DNA of 64,000 bases from Zestomonas carbonaria (GTDB lineage: Bacteria > Pseudomonadota > Gammaproteobacteria > Pseudomonadales > Pseudomonadaceae): NCBI RefSeq assembly GCF_904061905.1, contig NZ_CAJFCI010000043.1:1-64000 (forward strand), given 5' to 3'. The notes under the pieces were generated by a model. That model was given only the letters and a program-made list of their open reading frames with translations, made no database searches and was not told where the DNA came from. Positions 30,067 to 39,578 of the stretch are shown in pieces. The position numbers and the translations under genes were made by a program. Each line of letters starts with the position of its first letter. The stretch's first letter is position 1.

Positions 30067-30212
30067 AAAACCGTCTTGGTTTTTGCATCAAGCGCCTGGC
30101 CGCCGTGCCAGCTCCCATCGAAAAGAACAATTCCCCCTACTGCCATACTCCAACTAACCGTGGAGCCGCGGGCCACCGTCGAGCCCGCCTGCAACCTGAG
30201 CGAGGAACACCC

Positions 30213-31655
30213 ATGTTCGGTTTGGAAGCCCTGGACCTGGCCCGAATACAGTTCGCTTTCACCATTTCCTTCCATATCGTCTTCCCGGCCATCACCATCG
30301 GGCTGGCCAGCTACCTGGCGGTGCTCGAAGGGCTGTGGCTGAAGACCGGCGAGGGGGTCTACCGCGATCTCTACCACTTCTGGTCGAAGATATTCGCCGT
30401 CAACTTCGGCATGGGCGTGGTCTCCGGGCTGGTCATGGCCTACCAGTTCGGCACCAACTGGAGCGCCTTCTCCGACTTCGCCGGCGCGGTCACCGGGCCG
30501 CTGCTGACCTACGAGGTGCTCACCGCGTTCTTCCTCGAGGCCGGCTTCCTCGGCGTCATGCTGTTTGGCTGGAACCGCGTCGGGCCGGGGCTGCACTTCT
30601 TTTCCACGGTGATGGTGGCGATCGGCACGCTGATCTCGACCTTCTGGATCCTTGCCTCCAATAGCTGGATGCAGACCCCGCAGGGCTTCGAGATCGTCGA
30701 CGGCCGGGTGATCCCGGTGGACTGGCTGGCGGTGATCTTCAACCCGTCGTTCCCCTACCGCCTGGCGCACATGGCCACCGCCGCCTTCCTCGCCACCGCC
30801 TTCTTCGTCGGCGCCTCGGCGGCCTGGCACCTGCTGCGCGGCCGCGACAACCCGGCTCTGCGCAAGATGCTCTCGATGGCCATGTGGATGGCCCTGCTGG
30901 TGGCGCCGGTACAGGCCTTCATCGGCGACCTGCACGGGCTCAATACCCTGAAGCACCAGCCGGCGAAGATCGCCGCGATGGAGGGGCACTGGGACAACAG
31001 CAGCGGCGAGCCGACCCCGCTGATCCTGTTCGGCTGGCCGGACATGGAGCGCGAGGAGACCCGCTTCAAGCTGGAGATTCCCTACCTCGGCAGCCTGATC
31101 CTCACCCACAGCCTGGACGAGCAGGTGCCGGCGCTGAAGGAGTTCGCTCCCGAAGACCGGCCCAATTCGCTCATCGTGTTCTGGTCGTTCCGCATCATGG
31201 TGGCGCTCGGCCTGCTGATGATCCTCACCGGTGTCTGGAGCCTGTGGCTGCGCTGGCGCGACCGGCTGTTCAGCAGCCGGCCGTTCCTTCACCTGGTGTT
31301 GTGGATGGGGCCGTCGGGGCTGATCGCCATCCTCGCCGGCTGGTTCACCACCGAGGTCGGCCGCCAGCCCTGGGTGGTCTACGGCCTGATGCGCACCGCC
31401 GACGCGGTGTCCAACCACGGCGTGACGCAGATGAGCGTGACCCTGGCGTTGTTCGTGGTGGTGTACTTCGTGCTGTTCGGCATCGGTATCAGCTACATGC
31501 TGCGCCTGGTGCGCAAGGGCCCGGTCACCGACGAAGGCCAGCGGGCCGGCTCCGGCGGCCCCGGCCAGCGGCGCACGCCGGCGCGGCCGCTGTCGGCCTC
31601 GGAGGAGGGTATGGACGATGACGACGCCAGCAATGGCCTGGATGCGAGGAGCTGA
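30213..31655 (+). CDS. cioA: Cyanide-insensitive terminal oxidase subunit I
   Basis: 480 residues starting at ATG 30213 after a GAGGAAC ribosome site. CydA-family quinol oxidase subunit with about nine membrane segments. Visible heme-ligand region ARIQFAFTISFHIVFPAITIGLASY, plus KIFAVNFGMGVVSGLVMAYQFGTNW and EAGFLGVMLFGWNRVGP. The Q-loop is short compared with E. coli CydA, the CioA-type feature. It reduces oxygen to water without proton pumping and resists cyanide. Forms an operon with cioB (three bases apart). Confidence 0.94.
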   Translation: MFGLEALDLARIQFAFTISFHIVFPAITIGLASYLAVLEGLWLKTGEGVYRDLYHFWSKIFAVNFGMGVVSGLVMAYQFGTNWSAFSDFAGAVTGPLLTYEVLTAFFLEAGFLGVMLFGWNRVGPGLHFFSTVMVAIGTLISTFWILASNSWMQTPQGFEIVDGRVIPVDWLAVIFNPSFPYRLAHMATAAFLATAFFVGASAAWHLLRGRDNPALRKMLSMAMWMALLVAPVQAFIGDLHGLNTLKHQPAKIAAMEGHWDNSSGEPTPLILFGWPDMEREETRFKLEIPYLGSLILTHSLDEQVPALKEFAPEDRPNSLIVFWSFRIMVALGLLMILTGVWSLWLRWRDRLFSSRPFLHLVLWMGPSGLIAILAGWFTTEVGRQPWVVYGLMRTADAVSNHGVTQMSVTLALFVVVYFVLFGIGISYMLRLVRKGPVTDEGQRAGSGGPGQRRTPARPLSASEEGMDDDDASNGLDARS

Positions 31656-31658
31656 GCC

Positions 31659-32666
31659 ATGGGTATCGATCTTTCCCTGATCTGGGCGGTGATCATCATC
31701 TTCGGGGTGATGATGTACGTGGTGATGGACGGCTTCGACCTGGGCATCGGCATCCTCTTCCCGTTCGTCAAGGACAAGTCCGAGCGCGACGTGATGATGA
31801 ACACCGTGGCGCCGGTCTGGGACGGCAACGAGACCTGGCTGGTGCTTGGCGGCGCTGGCCTGTTCGCGGCTTTCCCGATGGCCTACGCGGTGGTGCTGTC
31901 GGCGCTCTACCTGCCGATCATCCTGATGCTCATCGGCTTGATCTTCCGGGGCGTGGCCTTCGAGTTCCGCTTCAAGGCCAAGCCCAGCAAGCGTCACTGG
32001 TGGGACAAGGCGTTCATCGGCGGCTCGCTGGCGGCGACCTTCTTCCAGGGCGTGACCCTGGGCGCCTTCATCAACGGCATCCCGGTGGAGAACCGCGTCT
32101 ATGTCGGCGGCGCGCTGGACTGGCTGACGCCTTTCTCGGTGTTCTGCGGCCTGGCGCTGATCGCCGCCTACGCGCTGCTCGGCTGCACCTGGCTGATCAT
32201 GAAGACCGAAGGCCGTCTGCAACAGCAGATGCACGATCTCGGCACGCCGCTGGTCTGGGTGGTGCTGCTGGTCACCGGCATCGTCAGCATCTGGACGCCG
32301 CTGGCCCACGAGGAGATCGCCCGGCGCTGGTTCAGCCTGCCCAACCTGTTCTGGTTCCTGCCGGTGCCGCTGCTGGTGCTGCTGTGCACCTACGCGTTGC
32401 TGCGGGCGATCCAGCGCAATGCCCACTACGCACCGTTCGTGCTCACCCTGGTGCTGATCTTCCTCGGCTACAGCGGCCTGGGGATCAGCCTGTGGCCGAA
32501 CATCATCCCGCCTTCCGTGAGCATCTGGGCCGCCGCCGCCCCGCCGCAGAGCCAGGGCTTCACGCTGGTCGGCGCGCTGTTCATCATTCCGTTCATCCTC
32601 ATGTACACCGCCTGGAGCTACTACGTGTTCCGCGGCAAGGTGACGCCGGACCAGGGGTACCACTGA
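31659..32666 (+). CDS. cioB: Cyanide-insensitive terminal oxidase subunit II
   Basis: 335 residues, CydB family with eight or nine membrane helices. N-terminus LSLIWAVIIIFGVMMYVVMDGFDLGIGILFP and MNTVAPVWDGNETWLVLGGAGLFAAFP are the family signatures. It completes the heterodimer with CioA in the inner membrane. Its stop codon overlaps the start of the small third gene (TGATG). Confidence 0.95.
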   Translation: MGIDLSLIWAVIIIFGVMMYVVMDGFDLGIGILFPFVKDKSERDVMMNTVAPVWDGNETWLVLGGAGLFAAFPMAYAVVLSALYLPIILMLIGLIFRGVAFEFRFKAKPSKRHWWDKAFIGGSLAATFFQGVTLGAFINGIPVENRVYVGGALDWLTPFSVFCGLALIAAYALLGCTWLIMKTEGRLQQQMHDLGTPLVWVVLLVTGIVSIWTPLAHEEIARRWFSLPNLFWFLPVPLLVLLCTYALLRAIQRNAHYAPFVLTLVLIFLGYSGLGISLWPNIIPPSVSIWAAAAPPQSQGFTLVGALFIIPFILMYTAWSYYVFRGKVTPDQGYH

Positions 32667-32803
32667 TGGACGTACAGGAACGCAAACCGTTGTGGCAGCG
32701 CCTGGCCTGGCTGCTGGCGATCTGGACCGCCAGCGTGCTGGTGCTTGGCGGGGTGGCCTGGTTGTTGAGGCAGGTGATGAATGCGGCGGGGCTGTCCACG
32801 TAG
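32666..32803 (+). CDS. DUF2474 small membrane protein of the cio operon
   Basis: A 45-residue ORF, MDVQERKPLWQRLAWLLAIW followed by one long hydrophobic helix and QVMNAAGLST. The ATG overlaps the cioB TGA. DUF2474 proteins occur directly after cydAB/cioAB-type operons and are analogous in position and size to CydX/CydS, the single-helix third subunits of bd oxidases. That it is an oxidase subunit is inference from context and shape. Confidence 0.85.
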   Translation: MDVQERKPLWQRLAWLLAIWTASVLVLGGVAWLLRQVMNAAGLST

Positions 32804-32849
32804 CCCGGATTCAATCCGGGGAGACGGCCGCAAGACCCTCTCCCCCGGC

Positions 32850-32965
32850 CCCCTCTCCCGTAAACGGGAGAGGGGTGACTCGCGCCTGGAACTCCGTGCA
32901 TTCCGGCAAGTACCTGGTTTCAGACTAACTTCGGACAGCCCCCTCTCCCATTCATGGGAGAGGGG
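32850..32965. repeat. Pair of palindromic repeats, CCCTCTCCC/GGGAGAGGG family
   Basis: Two perfect hairpins: 32850-32875 (arms CCCCTCTCCCG/CGGGAGAGGGG) and 32940-32965 (arms CCCCTCTCCCAT/ATGGGAGAGGGG). Same family as 4141-4234, again arranged as a pair, between the convergent cio operon and rlmG. Loop and outer bases differ between copies. Confidence 0.78.
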
Positions 32966-32969
32966 AAAG

Positions 32970-34094
32970 CTACTTCCGCGCCCTGAGCACCACGAACTTG
33001 GGATTCGCCGCCACCTGCTCGACGCCCCGGAACAGCCGCTTGAGCTTGGCGTGGTAGCCGAGGTGGCGGTTGCCGACTATCCACAACTCGCCACCGGTGA
33101 CCAGCGCCGCGCGGGCCTGCTGGAACATGCGCCAGGCGAGGAAGTCGCCGACCACCTGCTGCTGGTGGAACGGCGGGTTGCACAGCACCACGTCGAGCGA
33201 ATCCACCGGCTGCCCGGCCAGGCCGTCGGCGGCGTGGATATCCACAGGCCGTTCGCCGAGCGCCGCCCGCCAGTTCTCCGCAGCCGACTGCACGGCCATG
33301 TAGGATTCGTCCACCAGGGTCAGCCGCGCCTCGGGATTGGTCAGCGCGCAGGCGATGCCGAGCACGCCGTTGCCGCAGCCGAGGTCCGCCACCCGTGCAT
33401 TGCCCAGGTGGGTCGGCAGGTGCGGCAGGAAGGCGCGGGTGCCGATGTCCAGCCCTTCGCGGCAGAACACGTTGGCGTGGTTGACCAGCTCCAGCGCCGG
33501 TCGATCCAGCCGGTAGCGGGTGGGGTAGGGCGACACCGGCGTTGGCCTGTCCTCGGGCGTGGCGAACAGCAGGCGCGCCTTCTTCACCGCCAGCGAGGCC
33601 TGTACCGGGCCGACGTACTTTTCCAGCAGGTCGCCGGCGGCGCGTGGCAGGTGCTTGACCATCGACCCGGCGATCACCCGCGCGCCGGGTGCCAGATGGC
33701 CGTGCAGGCGGATCAGTTGTTCCTCCAGCAGCGCCAGGGTCTTCGGCACGCGGATCAGCACCACCTCGAACGGCCCCTCGGGCGTGGCGCTGGCCGGCAC
33801 GAACCCCACGCCGTCGGTGGACAGGCCATTGCGCGCCAGGTTCTTTTGCAGCGCGATGAAGCCCAGGTGGGAGTCGCCGCTGCTGGTCACTCGCGCATGA
33901 GAGGCCAGTGCGCAGGCCAGGGCGCCGAAGCCGTCGTTGAGCACCAGTACCTGTGCATCGCGCTCCAGGCCCTGCTCGTGCAGATGGGCGAGCAGGTACT
34001 CGTCGGCGGCGTCGAAGGCCTGCAGCGGGTCGTCGCGCTGCTCGGGTTGGCGGAGCAGATCGAGGCTGGCAAAAGGCGTAACGAATATAGGCAT
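32970..34094 (-). CDS. rlmG: 23S rRNA (guanine-1835-N2)-methyltransferase
   Basis: 374 residues from ATG 34094 (MPIFVTPFASLDLLRQPEQRD). RlmG/RsmC family with two Rossmann-like halves: an N-terminal degenerate domain (VLVLNDGFGALACALASH) and an active C-terminal domain with ARVADLGCGNGVLGIACAL and the NPPF catalytic motif in VVLCNPPFHQQQVVGDFLA. It methylates G1835 of 23S rRNA. An in-frame extension to 34157 lacks homology. Divergent from fpr, with 65 bases between starts. Confidence 0.93.
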   Translation of the reverse strand: MPIFVTPFASLDLLRQPEQRDDPLQAFDAADEYLLAHLHEQGLERDAQVLVLNDGFGALACALASHARVTSSGDSHLGFIALQKNLARNGLSTDGVGFVPASATPEGPFEVVLIRVPKTLALLEEQLIRLHGHLAPGARVIAGSMVKHLPRAAGDLLEKYVGPVQASLAVKKARLLFATPEDRPTPVSPYPTRYRLDRPALELVNHANVFCREGLDIGTRAFLPHLPTHLGNARVADLGCGNGVLGIACALTNPEARLTLVDESYMAVQSAAENWRAALGERPVDIHAADGLAGQPVDSLDVVLCNPPFHQQQVVGDFLAWRMFQQARAALVTGGELWIVGNRHLGYHAKLKRLFRGVEQVAANPKFVVLRARK

Positions 34095-34159
34095 AAGAAC
34101 TGACGGTGTTTCCCGGCGCGTATTTGCGCGAGACTGGAGCGGCAAAGAGGAGCGCAAGT

Positions 34160-34936
34160 ATGACCGCCAGCGAAGAGAAGTTCACCCGTCAGACCGTCTA
34201 CGATATCCGCACGCTGACCCCCAGCCTGTTCACCTTCCGCGCCAGCCGCGACGCCGGTTTCCGCTTCCGCGCCGGGCAGTTTGCCCGCCTGGGTGTGCGC
34301 AAACCGAGCGGTTGCGTGGTCTGGCGTGCCTATTCGATGGTGTCTTCGCCCTACGACGAATTCCTCGAGTTCTTCTCCATCGTGGTGCCCGGCGGCGAGT
34401 TCACCAGCGAGCTTTCCCGCCTGCGCGAAGGCGACACCCTGCTGGTGGACAAGCAGGCCTTCGGCTTCCTGACCCTCGACCGTTTCCCCGACGGCCGCGA
34501 CCTCTGGCTGCTCGGCACCGGTACCGGGCTGGCGCCCTTCCTGTCGATCCTCCAGGATTTCGAGGCCTGGGAGCGCTTCGAGCGCATCGTGCTGGTCTAC
34601 AGCGTGCGCGAGGCGCGCGAGCTGGCCTACCAGGAGCTGATCGCCGGGCTGAAGGAGCGCGACTACCTGGCCGAATACGCCCACAAGCTGCAATACATCC
34701 CGGTGGTGACCCGCGAGGCGTATCCCGGCGCGCTGAACCAGCGCATCACCACGCTGATCGAGAACGGCGAGCTGGAACGCGCCGCCGGTCTGGAGCTGGA
34801 TCCGGCCCATTCGCGGATCATGCTGTGCGGCAACCCGCAGATGATCGAGGACACCCGCGCGGTGCTGAAAACGCGCGGCATGAGCCTGGCGCTGACCCGC
34901 AAGCCGGGGCAGATCGCGGTGGAAAACTACTGGTAG
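34160..34936 (+). CDS. fpr: Ferredoxin/flavodoxin-NADP+ reductase
   Basis: 258 residues from ATG 34160, preceded by AGAGGAG. FAD-binding beta-barrel with RAGQFARLGV and RAYSMVSSPYDE (FAD phosphate and isoalloxazine contacts), then the NADP domain with LLGTGTGLAPFLSILQ and IMLCGNPQMIEDT; C-terminal IAVENYW is the bacterial Fpr ending. It passes electrons between NADPH and ferredoxin or flavodoxin, often in oxidative stress. P. aeruginosa has more than one related protein; I cannot say which orthologue this is. Confidence 0.9.
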   Translation: MTASEEKFTRQTVYDIRTLTPSLFTFRASRDAGFRFRAGQFARLGVRKPSGCVVWRAYSMVSSPYDEFLEFFSIVVPGGEFTSELSRLREGDTLLVDKQAFGFLTLDRFPDGRDLWLLGTGTGLAPFLSILQDFEAWERFERIVLVYSVREARELAYQELIAGLKERDYLAEYAHKLQYIPVVTREAYPGALNQRITTLIENGELERAAGLELDPAHSRIMLCGNPQMIEDTRAVLKTRGMSLALTRKPGQIAVENYW

Positions 34937-35187
34937 GACATGATTGGAAAAGATTGCCGGCTTAATCCGGCCGGCGATCTGTCCTAGGATGGCCGTCCCT
35001 TTGTCATTAGCAAGACCTTGATGGACAGCGACAGTAGCAAGCCACCCCCGGTGGCCCCCACATCGACCGGCGCCCATGCGCGCCATCTCCCGCAAGTTCC
35101 CTTCCTCCGCATGCAGACCCGCCTGTGCCGCCCTTCGGGCGTTCGCGCAGCGTCGTCCCGTGCCCGTCTATTGCCTGAGAGGGCCTG

Positions 35188-36741
35188 ATGTTTTTCGAAT
35201 GGATGGCCGACCCGACGGCCTGGCTGGGTCTGCTGACCCTGATCGTCCTGGAATTGGTGCTGGGTATCGACAACCTGGTGTTCATCGCCATTCTCGCCGA
35301 CAAGCTGCCGCCCCATCAGCGCGACCGCGCCCGGCAGATCGGCCTGGGCCTGGCGCTGCTGATGCGCCTGGGCCTGCTGGCCAGCATTTCCTGGCTGGTG
35401 ACCCTCACCGAGCCGCTGTTCGAGCTGTTCGGCAAGAGCTTCTCGGGCCGCGACCTGATCATGCTGTTCGGTGGCCTGTTCCTGCTGTTCAAGGCCACCA
35501 TGGAACTGCATGAGCGCCTGGAGGGCCGCGTCCATCGCCAGGGCGGTTCGCGTACCTACGCGCTGTTCTGGCCGGTGGTCGCGCAGATCGTGGTGCTCGA
35601 CGCGGTGTTCTCCCTCGACGCGGTGATCACCGCCGTGGGCATGGTCGAGCACCTGGAAGTGATGATGATCGCGGTGGTCATCTCCATCGGCCTGATGATC
35701 GTCGCCAGCAAGCCGCTGACCGCCTTCGTCAACGCCCATCCCACGGTGATCATGCTGTGCCTGGGCTTCCTGATGATGATCGGTTTCAGCCTGACCGCCG
35801 AGGGCCTGGGCTTCCACATCCCGAAAGGCTACCTGTACGCGGCGATCGGCTTCTCCATCCTCATCGAGCTGGCCAACCAACTGGTGCGCTGGAAGCGCCA
35901 GCGCCAGTTGCAGAACGGCCGTGGCCTGCGCGAGCGCACCGCCCATGCGGTGATGCGCCTGCTCGGCGGCAAGGTGGAGGCCGACGAAGTGGGTGACGAG
36001 ATTGCCGACATGCTCGGCGACGGCGGCGAGGCGGCGCTGTTCGACCGTCGCGAGCGGGTGATGATCAGCGGCGTGCTGAACCTCGCCGAACAGTCGATCC
36101 GCACCGTGATGACCAATCGCATGGAGGTCGACCACATCGACCTGGACGCCGACCCGGAGCAGGTCCAGCGCGCGCTGCTGGAGTCGCCGTACTCGCGCCT
36201 GCTGGTGATCCGCGCCGGCCAGGAGGACGAGCCGCTGGGCTACATCCACAAGAAGGAACTGCTCAAGGCCGTGCTGGAGGGTGGCCGGCCGGACATCGAG
36301 AGCCTGCTGCGCACGCCGCCGAACCTGCCGGACAGCAGCTCGGTGCTGGGCGCCCTGGAGCAGATGCGCCAGGCGTCCACCCATGTGGCTTTCGTGGTCA
36401 ACGAATTCGGTGGCTTCGAGGGCCTGCTGACCCTGACCGACATCCTCGAGGCGATTGCCGGCGAACTGCCGGACGCCAGCGAAGTGGACGGCCCGGACAT
36501 CGTCGCGGTGGATGATGGCTACCAGGTCAGCGGCGCGGTCAACCTGGCGGTGCTGCGCGAGCGCATCGGCTTTCGGGCGCAACCCACCGAGGACTACCAG
36601 ACGCTTGCCGGCCTGGCCATGAGCCTGCTGGACCGCCTGCCGCTGATCGGCGATCACATCGACTACGCCGGCTGGCGGCTGAGCGTCACCGAGGTCAAGG
36701 ATCGCCGGGTGGTGAGGTTGTTGCTCAGGCCGGCTGAGTGA
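35188..36741 (+). CDS. TerC-family membrane protein fused to CBS and CorC/HlyC domains
   Basis: 517 residues. Residues 1-230 are a TerC domain with seven or so helices ([42 protein letters not shown] carry the conserved acidic residues). Two CBS domains span about 285-410, and a transporter-associated CorC_HlyC domain is at about 430-515 ([22 protein letters not shown]). E. coli YoaE/YegH have the same architecture. TerC proteins are linked to metal, especially manganese, efflux. The 251-base leader was searched for a manganese riboswitch without success. Confidence 0.9.
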   Translation: MFFEWMADPTAWLGLLTLIVLELVLGIDNLVFIAILADKLPPHQRDRARQIGLGLALLMRLGLLASISWLVTLTEPLFELFGKSFSGRDLIMLFGGLFLLFKATMELHERLEGRVHRQGGSRTYALFWPVVAQIVVLDAVFSLDAVITAVGMVEHLEVMMIAVVISIGLMIVASKPLTAFVNAHPTVIMLCLGFLMMIGFSLTAEGLGFHIPKGYLYAAIGFSILIELANQLVRWKRQRQLQNGRGLRERTAHAVMRLLGGKVEADEVGDEIADMLGDGGEAALFDRRERVMISGVLNLAEQSIRTVMTNRMEVDHIDLDADPEQVQRALLESPYSRLLVIRAGQEDEPLGYIHKKELLKAVLEGGRPDIESLLRTPPNLPDSSSVLGALEQMRQASTHVAFVVNEFGGFEGLLTLTDILEAIAGELPDASEVDGPDIVAVDDGYQVSGAVNLAVLRERIGFRAQPTEDYQTLAGLAMSLLDRLPLIGDHIDYAGWRLSVTEVKDRRVVRLLLRPAE

Positions 36742-36906
36742 GTGGGAGGCGCGCGAAGGGATTCTTGCAACCCACGGCCTGCCCGGCGCCTCGCGGACAG
36801 AACCCTCTGCCTCCGGGAGAGGGGGCAGGTCGGGGCTGCTGGCCGGACCGCCGCGCGAGCATGCCGCGTGGCTGCTGACAGACCGGCATCAGCGCCCCGT
36901 CCGAAA

Positions 36907-37317
36907 TCACCTACCCTGCTGCGCCTTGAGCAGGTCGCGGATCTCGCCCAGCAGTTCCTGGTCCTTGGTCGGCGCCGGCGGCTCTTCCGGAGCGGCGGCT
37001 TCTTCGCGCTTGAGCTTGTTCAGTGCCTTGATGCCGATGAAGATGGCGAAGGCGACGATGGTGAAGTCGATCACCGTCTGGATGAACTTGCCGTAGCTCA
37101 GCACCACCGCCGGTATGTCGCCTTCGGCCGCCTTGAGGGTGATGGCCAGGTCGGAGAAGTCCACGCCGCCGATCAGGATGCCCAGCGGCGGCATGATCAC
37201 GTCGCCGACGAAGGACGAGACGATCTTGCCGAACGCCGCGCCGATGATGATCCCCACCGCCATATCGACGACATTGCCCTTGACCGCGAAGGCCTTGAAC
37301 TCGCTGAGCAGACTCAT
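36907..37317 (-). CDS. mscL: Large-conductance mechanosensitive channel
   Basis: 136 residues from ATG 37317 ([21 protein letters not shown]), the usual MscL size. TM1 [21 protein letters not shown] has the Gly-rich pore-lining helix; TM2 is [18 protein letters not shown]; the C-terminal helix [17 protein letters not shown] forms the cytoplasmic bundle. It opens on membrane tension to release solutes on osmotic downshock. Convergent with the TerC gene, 165 bases away, in a space with an imperfect CCTCTGCCTCCGGGAGAGG hairpin. Confidence 0.96.
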   Translation of the reverse strand: MSLLSEFKAFAVKGNVVDMAVGIIIGAAFGKIVSSFVGDVIMPPLGILIGGVDFSDLAITLKAAEGDIPAVVLSYGKFIQTVIDFTIVAFAIFIGIKALNKLKREEAAAPEEPPAPTKDQELLGEIRDLLKAQQGR

Positions 37318-37490
37318 GGTTTGACTCCCTGTGTTTTGAGTTAGGTGAACGCAGTGTAATCCAGTCATGGAGCACTTGCGGAGCGGTGTGGCCCGTGCTT
37401 GAGGGGGTAGTGTGGATTTCGTCGGTCCGCCCGTCCCTTGGCCCGAGGCTGGTCTAGCCTGTAAGGACTATCGTTCAGGAGGATCGACCA

Positions 37491-37736
37491 ATGCCGCTCG
37501 AACACCATCCGTTGCACCGTGAATTCCCTCAATATCAAAGCCAACTGCGCTCCTTGTTGCAGAACGATGCGCACTTTTCCCGTCTGGCCGAGGAATACCA
37601 GGCCGTGGACCAGCAGGTCTACGACGCCGAGGACGGCCGCCAACCGCTCGACGACCTGGCGCTGCAGGGGCTGAAACTGCAGCGCGTAGCCCTCAAGGAC
37701 CAGATCGCTCGACTCTTGCAGCAGGCGGGGGGATAG
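37491..37736 (+). CDS. DUF465 (YdcH-like) small helical protein 1
   Basis: 81 residues, all predicted helical. It fits DUF465: EFPQYQSQLRSLLQNDAHFSRLAEEYQAVDQQVYDAED, then LQGLKLQRVALKDQIARLL. These short proteins form coiled-coil dimers; function unknown. GGAGG at about 37478-37482 precedes it. It is the first of two tandem family members before radA. Confidence 0.85.
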   Translation: MPLEHHPLHREFPQYQSQLRSLLQNDAHFSRLAEEYQAVDQQVYDAEDGRQPLDDLALQGLKLQRVALKDQIARLLQQAGG

Positions 37737-37822
37737 CCCCGCTCTTGACCAGGGTCAAGCGAGGGAGCGGCATATGGGTCTAGGCTGACCAGCATTCGAA
37801 ACCTCCAGTTGGAGCCTCTTCC

Positions 37823-38098
37823 ATGGCCTATAACCTCCGCTCCCTCGGCAGCCCCGATCGGTCCATCAGCCGGCAACATGAGCGCCTGGCGCGCCTGCAA
37901 CAGCAGTACGAGTCGGTCGACAAGCGTATCTTTCGTGTCGAGAACGGCATCGAGCCCCTGGAAAATCTCAGCCTGACAGCCCTCAAGATGCACCGTAGCG
38001 GCCTGCGCGAGGACATCCTGCGCCTGCGCGACCGCCTGCAAGGCATGCGTCCGGCCGTCAACCCTGCCAGCACTGGTATGATGCGCGCTTTCCCCTGA
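37823..38098 (+). CDS. DUF465 (YdcH-like) small helical protein 2
   Basis: 91 residues. Core SISRQHERLARLQQQYESVDKRIFRVENGIEPLENLSLTALKMHRSGLREDILRLRDRL follows the same pattern as the 37491 gene, but the two have diverged. It ends 12 bases before radA and is probably co-transcribed with it. Confidence 0.83.
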   Translation: MAYNLRSLGSPDRSISRQHERLARLQQQYESVDKRIFRVENGIEPLENLSLTALKMHRSGLREDILRLRDRLQGMRPAVNPASTGMMRAFP

Positions 38099-38110
38099 TG
38101 GAGAGCTTGC

Positions 38111-39472
38111 ATGGCCAAGGCCAAGCGCATCTATGGCTGCACGGAGTGCGGCGCGACCTTTCCCAAGTGGGCCGGACAATGCGCTGATTGCGGGGCCTGG
38201 AACACCCTGGTGGAGACCGTCGACCCCGGTACCGGCGCGAGCGACACGCGCGGCGGCTGGGTTGGCCAGCAGGCGCAGATCAAGACCCTGGCGGAAGTCA
38301 GCGTCGAGGAAATGCCGCGTTTCTCCACCGCGTCCGCGGAACTCGACCGAGTGCTCGGCGGCGGCCTGGTGGACGGCTCCGTGGTGCTGATCGGTGGCGA
38401 TCCGGGCATCGGCAAGTCGACCATCCTGCTGCAGACCCTGTGCAACATCGCCCAGCGCTTCCCGGCGCTCTACGTCACCGGCGAGGAGTCCCAGCAGCAG
38501 GTGGCCATGCGTGCCCGCCGCCTGGGCCTGCCGGAGGACAAGCTGAAGGTGATGACCGAGACCTGCATCGAGGCCATCATCGCCACCGCTCGCCGCGAAC
38601 AGCCCAAGGTCATGGTCATCGACTCGATCCAGACCATCTTCACCGAACAGTTGCAGTCCGCGCCCGGCGGCGTCGCCCAGGTGCGCGAGAGCGCGGCGTT
38701 GCTGGTGCGTCATGCCAAGCAGAGCGGCACGGCGATCTTCCTGGTCGGCCACGTCACCAAGGAAGGCGCGCTGGCCGGACCTCGCGTGCTCGAGCACATG
38801 GTCGACACCGTGCTGTATTTCGAGGGCGAATCCGACGGCCGCCTGCGCCTGCTGCGGGCGGTGAAGAACCGCTTCGGGGCGATCAACGAGCTGGGCGTGT
38901 TCGGCATGACCGATCGCGGCCTCAAGGAAGTCTCCAACCCGTCGGCGATCTTCCTCACCCGCGCCCAGGCGGAAGTGCCCGGCAGCGTGGTGATGGCCAC
39001 CTGGGAGGGCACGCGGCCGATGCTGGTGGAAGTGCAGGCGCTGGTGGACACCAGCCACCTGGCCAACCCGCGCCGCGTCACCCTGGGCCTCGACCAGAAC
39101 CGCCTGGCCATGCTGCTCGCCGTGCTGCACCGCCATGGCGGCATTCCCACCCATGACCAGGACGTGTTCCTCAACGTGGTCGGCGGCGTCAAGGTGCTGG
39201 AGACCGCCTCGGACCTGGCGTTGATGGCGGCGGTGATGTCCAGCCTGCGCAACCGTCCGTTGCCCCACGACCTGCTGGTGTTCGGCGAGGTCGGCCTGTC
39301 CGGCGAAGTCCGCCCGGTGCCGAGCGGCCAGGAGCGCCTCAAGGAAGCAGCCAAGCACGGCTTCAAACGCGCCATCGTACCCAAGGGCAACGCCCCGAAG
39401 GAGGCCCCGGCCGGGTTGCAGGTGGTCGCGGTGACGCGCCTGGAGCAGGCGCTGGATGCGTTGTTCGAATAG
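38111..39472 (+). CDS. radA: DNA repair protein RadA (Sms)
   Basis: 453 residues. N-terminal C4 zinc finger (CTECGATFPKWAGQCADCGAWN), RecA-like ATPase with Walker A GGDPGIGKST, the RadA-specific KNRFG motif, and a C-terminal Lon-protease-like domain (FLNVVGGVKVLETASDLAL, GEVGLSGEVRPV). RadA is a branch-migration helicase in recombinational repair. An MAKAKRIYGCTECG start is standard. Confidence 0.97.
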   Translation: MAKAKRIYGCTECGATFPKWAGQCADCGAWNTLVETVDPGTGASDTRGGWVGQQAQIKTLAEVSVEEMPRFSTASAELDRVLGGGLVDGSVVLIGGDPGIGKSTILLQTLCNIAQRFPALYVTGEESQQQVAMRARRLGLPEDKLKVMTETCIEAIIATARREQPKVMVIDSIQTIFTEQLQSAPGGVAQVRESAALLVRHAKQSGTAIFLVGHVTKEGALAGPRVLEHMVDTVLYFEGESDGRLRLLRAVKNRFGAINELGVFGMTDRGLKEVSNPSAIFLTRAQAEVPGSVVMATWEGTRPMLVEVQALVDTSHLANPRRVTLGLDQNRLAMLLAVLHRHGGIPTHDQDVFLNVVGGVKVLETASDLALMAAVMSSLRNRPLPHDLLVFGEVGLSGEVRPVPSGQERLKEAAKHGFKRAIVPKGNAPKEAPAGLQVVAVTRLEQALDALFE

Positions 39473-39503
39473 CGGGGAGGTGCTGAAGGCCGGACCGCTT
39501 TGG

Positions 39504-39569
39504 GTAGGAGCGAACTCCGCTCGCGATCCTCGGCACCGCAAACGCTTCGCGAGCAGAGCTCGCTCCTAC
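39504..39569. repeat. Pseudomonas REP-like repeat, GTAGGAGCGA...TCGCTCCTAC
   Basis: GTAGGAGCGA at 39504-39513 is inverted at the other end (TCGCTCCTAC ending 39569) with GCTCGCGA/TTCGCGAGCAG inside. Same family as 29872-29923. It separates convergent radA and the PilZ gene. Confidence 0.8.
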
Positions 39570-39578
39570 AGCAGACGG

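Noticed and set aside
30063-32663. An 866-codon open frame opposite cioAB
   Set aside because: His/Gln/Asp-rich shadow of transmembrane codons; cioA and cioB are unmistakable on the plus strand.
34937-35187. Possible manganese (yybP-ykoY) riboswitch before the TerC-CBS gene
   Set aside because: AAGACCTT and AGTAGCAAGCC are present but in the wrong order and without the GGGGAGTAGC core, so it does not fit the motif.
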